From Liquorilactobacillus satsumensis DSM 16230 = JCM 12392 (lineage in GTDB: Bacteria; Bacillota; Bacilli; Lactobacillales; Lactobacillaceae), in the NCBI RefSeq assembly GCF_001435195.1, contig NZ_AZFQ01000019.1:48727-112726 (forward strand): a stretch of DNA of 64,000 bases. Reading direction: 5' to 3'. Shown here piece by piece: positions 34,687 through 41,901 of this stretch. Below the pieces are notes generated by a model. The model was not told the origin of the DNA, did no database searches, and was given only the letters and a program-made list of their open reading frames with translations. The translations under genes were made by a program, and so were the position numbers. Numbering within the stretch: position 1 is the first letter of the stretch; each line of letters opens with the position of its first letter.

Positions 34687-35676
34687 ATGGGCTTTTTTGA
34701 TAAGTTAAAACGCGCTTTTGGTGGTGAAACTACTGAACAGGCGAGTGAAGAAGAAAAAAAATATGATCGTGGACTAGAAAAATCACGAAAAACTTTTGGT
34801 GATAAACTAAATGCACTGTTTGCAAATTTTCGCAGTGTCGATGAAGAATTTTTTGATGAACTCGAGGAGACACTGATTGAGGCTGATGTTGGGTTTGAGA
34901 CGGCTGTTCGTATCAGTGACGAACTCAAAGAAGAAGTTAAATTACGCAATGCCAAGGACAAGCAGGCAGTTTCACAGGCTATTATTGAAAAATTAGTTGC
35001 ACTGTATGAGGCAGAAGGTAAACGTGAAGAAAATGCATTGCATTTTGCACCTGCTGGACCGACTGTTTTTCTGTTTGTGGGTGTAAATGGAGTTGGAAAG
35101 ACAACAACGATTGGCAAGCTGGCCCATCGCTTCAAGAATGAAGGGAAAAAAGTTCTTTTGGCGGCCGCGGATACTTTTCGTGCGGGAGCGATTGAACAAC
35201 TTGTTGAATGGGGCAAAAGGGTAGATGTTGCGGTCGTGCATAAAAAAGAAGGTAGTGATCCCGCTGCAGTGGTTTTTGATGCAGTACAGCGTGCTAAAGA
35301 AGAAGATTATGATGTCTTGTTGGTTGATACAGCAGGAAGGCTCCAAAATAAAGTTAATCTGATGAACGAACTGGCTAAAATCGCACGTGTCATCACACGT
35401 GAACTACCAGATGCGCCTCAAGAAGTTTTGTTGGCTTTGGATGCAACTACGGGCCAAAATGCATTAACACAGGCTAAACAGTTCAAAGAGGTAACTAATG
35501 TGACCGGAATAGTTTTAACTAAGCTCGATGGTACAGCTCGCGGAGGGATTGTCTTGGCAATTAGGAATGAACTTCATTTACCTGTTAAGCTGGTCGGATT
35601 AGGTGAACAAATGGATGATTTACGCGATTTCGAACCTGAAGAGTTTGTTTACGGGCTTTTTAAGGGATTGGTCTAA
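34687..35676 (+). CDS. ftsY: Signal recognition particle receptor FtsY
   Basis: A 329-aa SRP GTPase that docks SRP-ribosome complexes at the membrane. A short acidic N-terminal A domain (about 1-40) is followed by the N domain and the G domain: [15 protein letters not shown] near residue 133, [22 protein letters not shown] near 217 and [10 protein letters not shown] near 277. The A domain is much shorter than in E. coli, as usual in Firmicutes. ATG follows GGGGAGG. Adjacent to ylxM and ffh, its functional partners. Confidence 0.97.
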   Translation: MGFFDKLKRAFGGETTEQASEEEKKYDRGLEKSRKTFGDKLNALFANFRSVDEEFFDELEETLIEADVGFETAVRISDELKEEVKLRNAKDKQAVSQAIIEKLVALYEAEGKREENALHFAPAGPTVFLFVGVNGVGKTTTIGKLAHRFKNEGKKVLLAAADTFRAGAIEQLVEWGKRVDVAVVHKKEGSDPAAVVFDAVQRAKEEDYDVLLVDTAGRLQNKVNLMNELAKIARVITRELPDAPQEVLLALDATTGQNALTQAKQFKEVTNVTGIVLTKLDGTARGGIVLAIRNELHLPVKLVGLGEQMDDLRDFEPEEFVYGLFKGLV

Positions 35677-35704
35677 AAATCAAAATGAGAGTGGTGAGCT
35701 GCAG

Positions 35705-36043
35705 ATGGCAATTGAAAAAACAAATCGCATTAATGCACTATTTGAGTTTTATGAACCGCTCTTGACCAGCAAACAAAATGAATATATTGCACTTTATTAC
35801 AGGGATGATTATTCTTTAGGCGAAATTGCGGAAAATTACCATGTTTCTCGGCAGGCAGTCTATGATAACATAAAGAGGACTGAAGTAATCCTTGAGGCAT
35901 ATGAAGAGAAATTGCATCTGCTACAGCAATTTCAGCAGCAAAGCGCACAAACTGATCAACTGTTAGCGTATGTTGAAGAAAATTACCCAGAAGATTCAGT
36001 TTTATTAAAATTGGTGAAGAAGCTAGAACAACTAGAAGAATGA
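35705..36043 (+). CDS. ylxM: YlxM/p13-like HTH protein of the SRP operon
   Basis: A 112-aa protein with a sigma-70 region 4-like [33 protein letters not shown] at about residues 27-56. It is the YlxM family, always next to ffh in Firmicutes and suggested to tune SRP function. The open frame extends into ftsY, but ATG 35705 gives the family N-terminus ([20 protein letters not shown]). The gap to ffh is 16 bp. Confidence 0.92.
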   Translation: MAIEKTNRINALFEFYEPLLTSKQNEYIALYYRDDYSLGEIAENYHVSRQAVYDNIKRTEVILEAYEEKLHLLQQFQQQSAQTDQLLAYVEENYPEDSVLLKLVKKLEQLEE

Positions 36044-36059
36044 AAGTTGGTGGCCAAAA

Positions 36060-37493
36060 GTGGCATTTGAAGGATTAACAGAGCGTCTGCAAAACGCAAT
36101 CAGCAAACTAAGACGCAAGGGCAAGGTTAGTGAAGCGGATGTAAGAGAAGTTATGCGTGAAATTCGCCTTGCGTTACTGGAAGCTGATGTTAATTTCCAA
36201 GTTGTTAAGGATTTTGTTAAAACGGTCAGAGAGCGGGCAATTGGAGCAGAAGTCCTAGAGAGTCTGACACCGGCACAGCAGATTGTTAAGATTGTTAATG
36301 ACGAATTGACCAAAGTAATGGGACAAGAAGCAGTGGAACTGGCCCAGGCGCCCAAGATTCCTACGATCGTAATGATGGTGGGACTGCAAGGAGCCGGGAA
36401 AACAACCACTCTTGGCAAATTGGCATTAAAACTTAAAAATGAACAAAAAGCGCGCCCATTGTTAATTGCAGGTGATATTTATCGTCCAGCTGCAATTGAC
36501 CAGTTGAAAATTATTGGGAAAAATATTGATGTGCCAGTCTTTTCTTTAGGGACAGATATTTCTCCGGTTGAAATTGTCCGGCAAGGACTTGCATTTGCAC
36601 AGGAAAAGAAAAATGATTATGTTTTGATTGATACAGCCGGACGTCTTCAGGTTGATGAAAAATTGATGAATGAGCTGGCTGAGATCAAGCAATTAGCACA
36701 ACCTAATGAGATTTTACTGACAGTTGATGCAATGACCGGGCAAAATGCCGTCGATGTTGCTAAAGGTTTTAATGAGCAGCTTGATGTAACCGGAATTGTG
36801 CTAACTAAGCTGGATGGAGATACACGTGGCGGGGCTGCACTGTCAATTAGAGCGGTGACAGGTAAACCGATCAAGTTCATCGGGCAAGGCGAAAAGATGA
36901 CGGATTTGGATGTCTTTTATCCTGACAGAATGGCGTCACGTATCTTAGGAATGGGCGACATGCTGACCCTGATTGAAAAAGCACAGCAGGATTTTGATCA
37001 GAAAAAAGCAGATGAAATGCAGGAAAAGATGAGGGAAAACACCTTTGATTTTAATGATTTCATTGATCAGATGACGCAGGTGCAGAAGATGGGCCCAATG
37101 GAAGATGTTATCAAAATGATTCCAGGAATGGCAAATAATCCTGCACTTAAGAATCTGAAAGTTGATCCTAAGGATATTGAACATTTGAAAGCAATTGTTT
37201 TTTCGATGACTGAAAAGGAGCGGACTGAACCAGATGTCCTAAATCCAAGTCGAAGAAGAAGAATTGCAGCCGGTTCAGGAAGACCTGTTCAAGAAGTCAA
37301 TCGGATGATCAAGCAGTTTAATCAAATGAAAAAGATGATGAGCAAATTTTCAAAGGGCAACTTTTCAGGGATGGAAGGAATGCTGGGAAATGGAATTTCT
37401 GGAAAGTTGGCAAAAATGTCGATGAATTCAATGATGCGCAAAAATAAGAAACGCAAACTCAAACGCTTGCGCAATAAAAGAAAACGTAAATAA
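36060..37493 (+). CDS. ffh: Signal recognition particle protein Ffh
   Basis: A 477-aa SRP54 GTPase. The N domain begins [21 protein letters not shown], then come the G domain motifs [15 protein letters not shown] near 105, [16 protein letters not shown] near 190 and [10 protein letters not shown] near 248. The methionine-rich M domain (about 300-450), which binds signal peptides and 4.5S RNA, has many Met residues ([15 protein letters not shown]). The tail is very basic. The start is GTG with a weak GGTGG site. Confidence 0.96.
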   Translation: MAFEGLTERLQNAISKLRRKGKVSEADVREVMREIRLALLEADVNFQVVKDFVKTVRERAIGAEVLESLTPAQQIVKIVNDELTKVMGQEAVELAQAPKIPTIVMMVGLQGAGKTTTLGKLALKLKNEQKARPLLIAGDIYRPAAIDQLKIIGKNIDVPVFSLGTDISPVEIVRQGLAFAQEKKNDYVLIDTAGRLQVDEKLMNELAEIKQLAQPNEILLTVDAMTGQNAVDVAKGFNEQLDVTGIVLTKLDGDTRGGAALSIRAVTGKPIKFIGQGEKMTDLDVFYPDRMASRILGMGDMLTLIEKAQQDFDQKKADEMQEKMRENTFDFNDFIDQMTQVQKMGPMEDVIKMIPGMANNPALKNLKVDPKDIEHLKAIVFSMTEKERTEPDVLNPSRRRRIAAGSGRPVQEVNRMIKQFNQMKKMMSKFSKGNFSGMEGMLGNGISGKLAKMSMNSMMRKNKKRKLKRLRNKRKRK

Positions 37494-37533
37494 GGATGCA
37501 AAATCTTTTTTTAGCTCTGTCAAGAAATAATCC

Positions 37534-37562
37534 TTTACAGCAGCTTGAATTACTGGTATATT
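37534..37562 (+). promoter_or_regulatory. rpsP promoter
   Basis: TTTACA (37534-37539) and TATATT (37557-37562) are separated by 17 bp, with an extended TGG before the -10 box. It is 36 bases upstream of the rpsP start. Confidence 0.75.
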
Positions 37563-37597
37563 ATTTATCGTTAAGAAAGATATTAGGAGGTGTATTT

Positions 37598-37873
37598 ATG
37601 TCAGTAAAGATTCGTTTGAAACGTATGGGTTCTAAGAAGCGTCCTTTCTACCGAATTGTTGTTGCAGACTCACGTTCACCACGTGATGGTCGTTTTATTG
37701 AAACAGTTGGTACGTACAACCCATTAGTAGAGCCTGAAAAGGTAACTCTCAAAGAAGAAAACATTTTGAATTGGTTGAATAATGGTGCACAGCCTTCAGA
37801 TACAGTGCGCAATATTCTTTCAAAGAATGGTGTCATGAAGAAATTCCATGATGCAAAGTTTGCTAAGAAATAG
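37598..37873 (+). CDS. rpsP: 30S ribosomal protein S16
   Basis: A 91-aa protein beginning [20 protein letters not shown] with the S16 pattern [21 protein letters not shown]. The ATG at 37598 has TTAGGAGGTG upstream; the longer open frame to 37496 is not needed. First gene of rpsP-khpA, with rimM, trmD and rplS downstream, the standard Bacillus order. Confidence 0.96.
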   Translation: MSVKIRLKRMGSKKRPFYRIVVADSRSPRDGRFIETVGTYNPLVEPEKVTLKEENILNWLNNGAQPSDTVRNILSKNGVMKKFHDAKFAKK

Positions 37874-37884
37874 GGAAATTTAAA

Positions 37885-38133
37885 ATGACAGAAGCAGATG
37901 TGCGCCAGTTGATCATTGCGATTATTAAACCACTTGTTGCTAAGCCCCAAATGATTTCACTTGAAGTTAGTCAGGGCAGTCATTTTTTAATTTTTAATCT
38001 CAGCGTAGCACCGCAGGACCTGGGACGGGTGATCGGCAGGAATGGCCGAATCGCAAACGCTTTGCGGACGCTCATCCATAATACCCGTCTGAATGGCAAG
38101 CAGCGCGTTCGTTTGATTATTAAAAATACCTAA
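37885..38133 (+). CDS. khpA: KH domain RNA-binding protein KhpA (YlqC)
   Basis: An 82-aa protein consisting of one KH domain. The GxxG loop is in LGRVIGRNGRIANALRTLI near residues 48-66. In Firmicutes KhpA pairs with KhpB/Jag and influences cell elongation and small-RNA stability. It follows rpsP by 11 bp and ends at a hairpin at 38140. Confidence 0.92.
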   Translation: MTEADVRQLIIAIIKPLVAKPQMISLEVSQGSHFLIFNLSVAPQDLGRVIGRNGRIANALRTLIHNTRLNGKQRVRLIIKNT

Positions 38134-38137
38134 TTGA

Positions 38138-38180
38138 GGACCTCTTGATGAAGCAGCAATGTTTCATTTAGAGGTTTTCT
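38138..38180 (+). terminator. Hairpin after khpA
   Basis: ACCTCT pairs with AGAGGT, extended by TGATGAA against a TTCATT segment, and followed by TTTTC. It is probably a terminator or attenuator between khpA and rimM. Confidence 0.6.
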
Positions 38181-38207
38181 TTATATTAAGAAAGGAAAGG
38201 TGCTCAG

Positions 38208-38720
38208 ATGGATTACTACGAAGTTGGGCAGATCATTAATACTCACGGTATTCGTGGCGAAGTTAAAGCAGCTACGATTACTGATTTCGCAGCTGAACGT
38301 TTCCAAAAGGGGAAAAAGCTTTACCTTCAAACTACAAGTGCGCAGCCACTCATGGTTGAACTGCAGAATGTCCGGCAGCAAAAACAATTTTATCTGCTTA
38401 GTTTTGTTGGTTATGATGACATTAATCAGGTTGAGAAATTCAAAGGATGCAAATTACTGGTTACCGAGCAGCAGCAACAGCGCTTAAGCGATGACAATTT
38501 TTACTATCACCAAATTGTGGGTTTACAGGTTCAGGATCGGCAAAAGGGGAGCTTGGGGACAGTTAAAGAAATTCTCAGCCTCGGAGCAAATGATGTTTGG
38601 GTTGTGGCACGTCCCCCAAAGAAGGACCTGCTTTTACCAGCTATTAAAGATGTGATCAAAAAAGTCGATTTGGAAAACGGTGTGGTTGAAATAGAGCTTT
38701 TAGATGGGTTGGATGAGTGA
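38208..38720 (+). CDS. rimM: Ribosome maturation factor RimM
   Basis: A 170-aa protein with an N-terminal RimM beta-barrel ([20 protein letters not shown]) and a C-terminal PRC-barrel ([39 protein letters not shown]). It assists 30S head assembly by binding S19. ATG 38208 follows AAAGGAAAGGTG. It overlaps trmD by one base (TGATG). Confidence 0.96.
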   Translation: MDYYEVGQIINTHGIRGEVKAATITDFAAERFQKGKKLYLQTTSAQPLMVELQNVRQQKQFYLLSFVGYDDINQVEKFKGCKLLVTEQQQQRLSDDNFYYHQIVGLQVQDRQKGSLGTVKEILSLGANDVWVVARPPKKDLLLPAIKDVIKKVDLENGVVEIELLDGLDE

Positions 38721-39457
38721 TGAAAATCGATATCTTAAGTCTTTTTCCAGAGATGTTTGCAGGGCCTTTACACCAATCAATCGTGGGTAAAGCGCTTGAG
38801 AAAGAACTGCTGCAAGTTGATATTACAAATTATCGAGATTTTACTGAAAGTCGGCAGCACCATGTCGATGATTATCCTTACGGCGGAGGAGCAGGAATGC
38901 TGTTGCAGGCGCAGCCGATTTTTGCTGCACTTGATCAAGTGCAGCAAAACAGCGGTGATCTTGGCCGTGTAATTTTGCTTGATCCTGCCGGAAGACAATT
39001 TAATCAAGCTGTGGCGACAGAGCTAGCAAAAGAACAGCATTTAACTTTTATTTGCGGACATTATGAAGGTTATGATGAGCGGATTAGAACGCAAGTAACA
39101 GATGAGATTTCTCTGGGAGATTACGTCTTAACTGGAGGAGAACTCGGAGCAATGGTAATTATTGATGCAACAGTTAGATTGTTACCAGGTGTTTTGGGCA
39201 ACACTGCCTCGGCAGGTGATGATTCTTTTTCAACCGGTTTGCTGGAGTATCCGCAATACACACGTCCAGCCGTTTACCGTGGGTTAAAGGTGCCAGATGT
39301 CCTCTTGAGCGGTAATCACCAAAAAATAGCACAGTGGCGTGCTTATGAGTCGCTAAAGAGAACTTATCAACGGCGTCCGGACCTGTTAGCTGGGTTGAAG
39401 TTGACAGCGCAGCAGCAAGCGTGGCTGCGAATCATTAAACAGCAAAGTGGAATTTAA
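38720..39457 (+). CDS. trmD: tRNA (guanine-37-N1)-methyltransferase
   Basis: A 245-aa trefoil-knot methyltransferase that makes m1G37. [44 protein letters not shown] and the knot [18 protein letters not shown] are visible. A GTG at 38717 is in frame, but the ATG at 38720 overlapping the rimM stop is the normal start. It shares the operon with rimM. Confidence 0.96.
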   Translation: MKIDILSLFPEMFAGPLHQSIVGKALEKELLQVDITNYRDFTESRQHHVDDYPYGGGAGMLLQAQPIFAALDQVQQNSGDLGRVILLDPAGRQFNQAVATELAKEQHLTFICGHYEGYDERIRTQVTDEISLGDYVLTGGELGAMVIIDATVRLLPGVLGNTASAGDDSFSTGLLEYPQYTRPAVYRGLKVPDVLLSGNHQKIAQWRAYESLKRTYQRRPDLLAGLKLTAQQQAWLRIIKQQSGI

Positions 39458-39529
39458 AAGTGCAGTTACTAGGCACTAAATTCTGCAGATTGAGTTAACT
39501 GCTGAATTTTTGAGTTGTCCAAGTTTAAC

Positions 39530-39558
39530 TTGAAATTCTGATTTTGATGTGGTAACAT
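39530..39558 (+). promoter_or_regulatory. rplS promoter and leader
   Basis: TTGAAA (39530-39535) and TAACAT (39553-39558) are 17 bp apart. The transcript would carry a leader of about 65 bases with short inverted segments such as GACATGAATGTC before the ribosome binding site. An L19 leader RNA is known upstream of rplS in Firmicutes; that this is one is inference. Confidence 0.5.
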
Positions 39559-39632
39559 TCTTATTGGCTTATGCCAAATTAACGATATTCCGCTGTGAAT
39601 GGACATGAATGTCGGCGAAAGGAAGAAACATA

Positions 39633-39983
39633 ATGAATCCATTGATTAAAAAGATCACGGAAGGTCAATTAAGAGACGACATTCCTGATTTTCGTCCAGG
39701 GGACACTGTTCGTGTTCATGCCCGCATTGTTGAAGGGACACGCGAACGTATCCAGATTTTTGAAGGTGTAGTTATCAAACGTCGTGGTGAAGGGATCAGC
39801 GAAACTTATACTGTGCGTAAAATTAGTAGCGGTATTGGGGTTGAACGTACTTTCCCAGTGCATACACCACGTGTTGAAAAGATTGATGTAATTCGTCACG
39901 GCCGTGTTCGTCGTGCTAAACTCTATTACTTGCGTGCTTTGCATGGTAAGGCAGCTCGTATTCCTGAAAAGCGTCGTAAGTAA
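39633..39983 (+). CDS. rplS: 50S ribosomal protein L19
   Basis: A 116-aa protein: [57 protein letters not shown] and [20 protein letters not shown] are typical of L19, located at the 30S-50S interface. ATG 39633 has AAAGGAAGAAA upstream. It has its own promoter and a strong terminator. Confidence 0.96.
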   Translation: MNPLIKKITEGQLRDDIPDFRPGDTVRVHARIVEGTRERIQIFEGVVIKRRGEGISETYTVRKISSGIGVERTFPVHTPRVEKIDVIRHGRVRRAKLYYLRALHGKAARIPEKRRK

Positions 39984-40014
39984 GAGGATTATAAGTATAC
40001 TTAACTTGGGTATG

Positions 40015-40064
40015 CTAAAAAAGGTTGTGTTAAGTTGGTTCCAGCTTAGCGCAACCTTTTTTGA
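40015..40064 (+). terminator. Terminator after rplS
   Basis: AAAAAAGGTTG pairs with CAACCTTTTTT, with a further TAAG/CTTA segment inside and a TTGGTTCCA loop. The A- and T-runs on the two sides make it usable from both directions; the ImmA gene converges on it. Confidence 0.85.
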
Positions 40065-40081
40065 TGCTTGAAAAATGAATT

Positions 40082-40501
40082 TTAAAGATGGTAATATGCT
40101 TTCATTTGTGAAAAAACTTCCTCATTCAGATGAGCAGGAATTGCAAAAATGCTGATAAACTCTCCTGCATTCGCATCTTCTCGCTCTTTTTGTTCGCAGT
40201 AAAAAGGAAGCAATAGCTTAATGGCTCCGCTGTTAGCGTTGGCTTCAATCAAAGCGCGCTGAGCATAGGAACATTCATAAAGAACCTCGTCGCCGATATT
40301 CTTGAACAGCAAATGTGCAATTTCATGCGCAAGCTGAAAGATGAGCTCATTACGCCGGTGCCAATTCAGGTTCATGATGATGCAGCGCTGTTTTAATGCA
40401 ATTATTGCAGGTGTTTCAGCAGCCAATTCTTTTGTCCAAATAACTTTGATTCCTAAAGCTGCAGCAGTTTTCAACAGTGAGTTGAGCACCAGCGATTCCA
40501 T
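40082..40501 (-). CDS. ImmA/IrrE family metallo-endopeptidase
   Basis: A 139-aa protein with the zinc protease motif HEIAH at residues 59-63 (FQLAHEIAHLLFKN), and a downstream acidic site in EANANSGAIKLL near residue 96. In ICEBs1 and related prophages, ImmA cleaves the adjacent Xre-type repressor to induce the element. Here it lies 2 bases after an XRE repressor gene on the same strand, the same organisation. It converges on rplS. No integrase or excisionase is near, so it is either a domesticated stress switch or a remnant. Confidence 0.88.
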   Translation of the reverse strand: MESLVLNSLLKTAAALGIKVIWTKELAAETPAIIALKQRCIIMNLNWHRRNELIFQLAHEIAHLLFKNIGDEVLYECSYAQRALIEANANSGAIKLLLPFYCEQKEREDANAGEFISIFAIPAHLNEEVFSQMKAYYHL

Positions 40502-40503
40502 GC

Positions 40504-40845
40504 CTAATGATCCTCCGAGGTGTCACTTTGAGTATTTCGAAGCATTTTTCTAATCAGTTCAAGTTCGTTGTCTGGAATAACTTTACCTTCAAAACTTAAA
40601 ATTCCTTGTTGAGTTTCAGCTAAATCAATTTTATTAGTGTTAATTTTTTCGTTAGCGGAACGTCCCATCAGATAGTCTAATGAAACATCGAAATAATCAG
40701 CAACTTTTTTAACACGTTCAACAGAAGGCGTTCTTTTTGTCCACTGATAGATCGTATTTTTGCCGAACCCAAGCTGTTCTTCAAGTTCGTAGACTGAGAT
40801 ATGATGTTCTTTTGCAAGGTTCTTGATTCGATCTACTGTACACAT
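40504..40845 (-). CDS. XRE family transcriptional repressor (ImmR/CI-like)
   Basis: A 113-aa protein with an N-terminal HTH (ISVYELEEQLGFGKNTIYQW at about 16-35, then PSVERVKKVADYFDVSLDYL) and a C-terminal tail of about 50 aa without a known domain. That tail could be the site cut by the ImmA-like protease encoded just downstream. It is divergent from a small Cro-like gene at 41062. The 216-bp region between them holds operator-like palindromes and a promoter. The ATG is at 40845, with AGGAGA about 7 bases upstream. Confidence 0.88.
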   Translation of the reverse strand: MCTVDRIKNLAKEHHISVYELEEQLGFGKNTIYQWTKRTPSVERVKKVADYFDVSLDYLMGRSANEKINTNKIDLAETQQGILSFEGKVIPDNELELIRKMLRNTQSDTSEDH

Positions 40846-40869
40846 AAGGAGTCTCCTATCAGGAAAATA

Positions 40870-40977
40870 TAACTAAAAAGTTAGAAAGTCATTGAAAACT
40901 AATCAATAAGTTAGTATAATTACCACAGACGATAAATTAATTAATATTTAATGGAACTGCAATGTGTGACCTCACAC
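40870..40977. promoter_or_regulatory. Operator/promoter region of the XRE-Cro switch
   Basis: A TAACT-N4-AGTTA palindrome lies at 40870-40883. A rightward promoter TTGAAA (40892-40897), 17 bp, TATAAT (40915-40920) carries in its spacer the inverted repeat ACTAA-N8-TTAGT (40898-40915). A third palindrome, GTGTGA-CC-TCACAC, is at 40964-40977. The half-site TAACT/AGTTA recurs in the first two, so they are likely repressor operators. Confidence 0.65.
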
Positions 40978-41061
40978 TGCGCTTCCTTGTTGATTTTATA
41001 ATACTGTCACTGGGTCGTCAAACAAATTAGCTAATTTTAGCCTGATTAGGAGTGGATTGAA

Positions 41062-41271
41062 ATGACATATGAACTGTCAGATGCAATTTTACTGTGTCTG
41101 AAAAGAAATAAACGAATGGGTATTAGGCCAAGTTCTCAGTCTGATATTGCCAATCACTTTGGACTCTCTAAACCCTATGTCAATCAACTGATCAATGGAA
41201 GAGTGGCTGATTCTGAAAATACAAGGAATTGGTTGAACAAAATTCGTAATTATGTTGGCGTCAATGATTAA
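41062..41271 (+). CDS. Small Cro-like HTH protein
   Basis: A 69-aa protein with a central helix-turn-helix: SQSDIANHFGLSKPYVNQLINGRV at about residues 25-48. It is divergent from the XRE repressor, and its promoter spacer holds a candidate repressor operator. By position it is the Cro-type partner of a phage-like switch, but it is a short generic HTH protein and no early-gene operon follows it; a structured repeat and a terminator come next. ATG has TAGGAGTGG upstream. Confidence 0.8.
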   Translation: MTYELSDAILLCLKRNKRMGIRPSSQSDIANHFGLSKPYVNQLINGRVADSENTRNWLNKIRNYVGVND

Positions 41272-41357
41272 GGCGACTATCCAGCAGTAGAAAAGAAGTG
41301 CTAAGGTTAGGCAGGTTTTGCAGCACGTTAATTCAGACATTACAAAATAAAACAAAA

Positions 41358-41525
41358 AGAGTGTGACATAAGTCGGGAAAATTTGAGTGCTAACTCGAAA
41401 TTGCGAACATCGTGAGTACTTTGCTATGAGTAATTCGAAGTTAGACGGAGAATTTTGACTTATGGAACACGTTTATCCGGAATAAAAGCGGGGCTGTGAC
41501 AAAAGTTAATTTTTGTCACAGCCCC
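41358..41525 (+). repeat. Dispersed structured repeat, copy A, with terminator hairpin
   Basis: Bases 41358-41480 are identical to 45449-45571 (copy B), 123 bp. The 110-bp core (41361-41470) has complementary ends: GTGT-xx-CATAAGTC at the left pairs with GACTTATG-xx-ACAC at the right, continued by AAAATT/AATTTT. An inner arm pair, CTAACT-CGAA with TTCG-AAGTTAG, encloses a loop of about 30 bases. A separate 15-bp perfect hairpin (41490-41525) follows. It lies after the Cro-like gene. The 336-bp gap between that gene and the DUF4044 gene holds nothing else recognised. Confidence 0.85.
41490..41525. terminator. Terminator hairpin of repeat copy A
   Basis: GGGGCTGTGACAAAA pairs perfectly with TTTTGTCACAGCCCC across a GTTAAT loop. 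The T-tract is weak on the plus strand (TTATT); on the minus strand GCTTTTATT follows, so it may serve the minus-strand DUF4044 gene as well. Confidence 0.75.
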
Positions 41526-41607
41526 TTATTGCTAATCATGGACATTGTTTTTGTAAATTTAAGTCTAGCACGCTTGCGGTTATCCTAAGCGCGGTCCTGG
41601 AAGGTAA

Positions 41608-41727
41608 TTAATACCCCATAACGGAAATAACAGCAGTCATAACCATTGTTCCGATCGTGGCAATGATCATCACCCACACAACAGCCATTGTAATTTTTTG
41701 AAAACGCGACTTCTTTTTCTTGGCCAA
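41608..41727 (-). CDS. DUF4044 family small membrane protein
   Basis: A 39-aa protein from a TTG start: MAKKKKSRFQKITMAVVWVM, then a single hydrophobic segment ending in VISVMGY. This is the DUF4044 pattern, common in lactobacilli and of unknown function. An ATG at 41745 (45 aa) is in frame but has no ribosome binding site, while AAGGGTGAG lies 7 bases before the TTG. It is divergent from asnB. Confidence 0.75.
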   Translation of the reverse strand: MAKKKKSRFQKITMAVVWVMIIATIGTMVMTAVISVMGY

Positions 41728-41761
41728 AACACGCTCACCCTTCATTTGTCTTTTGAAGTTT

Positions 41762-41791
41762 ACTATACCGTTTGGTACCCTGGTGTGTCAA
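41762..41791 (-). promoter_or_regulatory. Promoter of the DUF4044 gene
   Basis: On the minus strand TTGACA (41791-41786) and TATAGT (41767-41762) are separated by 18 bp, 34 bases upstream of the TTG start. Confidence 0.65.
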
Positions 41792-41835
41792 ATGCTAGTA
41801 AAATTCTTTCGAAAGTTATAAAATTCTGAAACAAA

Positions 41836-41864
41836 TTGAATTTGAACTTGCAAACATTTATAAT
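41836..41864 (+). promoter_or_regulatory. asnB promoter
   Basis: TTGAAT (41836-41841) and TATAAT (41859-41864) are separated by 17 bp, 37 bases upstream of the asnB start. Confidence 0.7.
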
Positions 41865-41901
41865 GAAAAAGATGGAAAACTTACCGGAAGAGGTGCCGAT
41901 T

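Noticed and set aside
34551..35216. 221-aa open frame on the minus strand opposite ftsY
   Set aside because: It lies fully antisense to the well-supported smc end and ftsY, is Ser-rich in the way antisense frames of Lys/Glu-rich genes are, and has no ribosome binding site or family resemblance.
40082..41271. A complete prophage or integrative element
   Set aside because: Only the switch genes are present; no integrase, recombinase, structural, relaxase or attachment-site repeat was found between rplS and asnB.
41089..41355. 88-aa minus-strand open frame across the Cro-like gene
   Set aside because: It is antisense to the HTH gene, which has a good ribosome binding site and a clear helix-turn-helix; the minus frame has neither.
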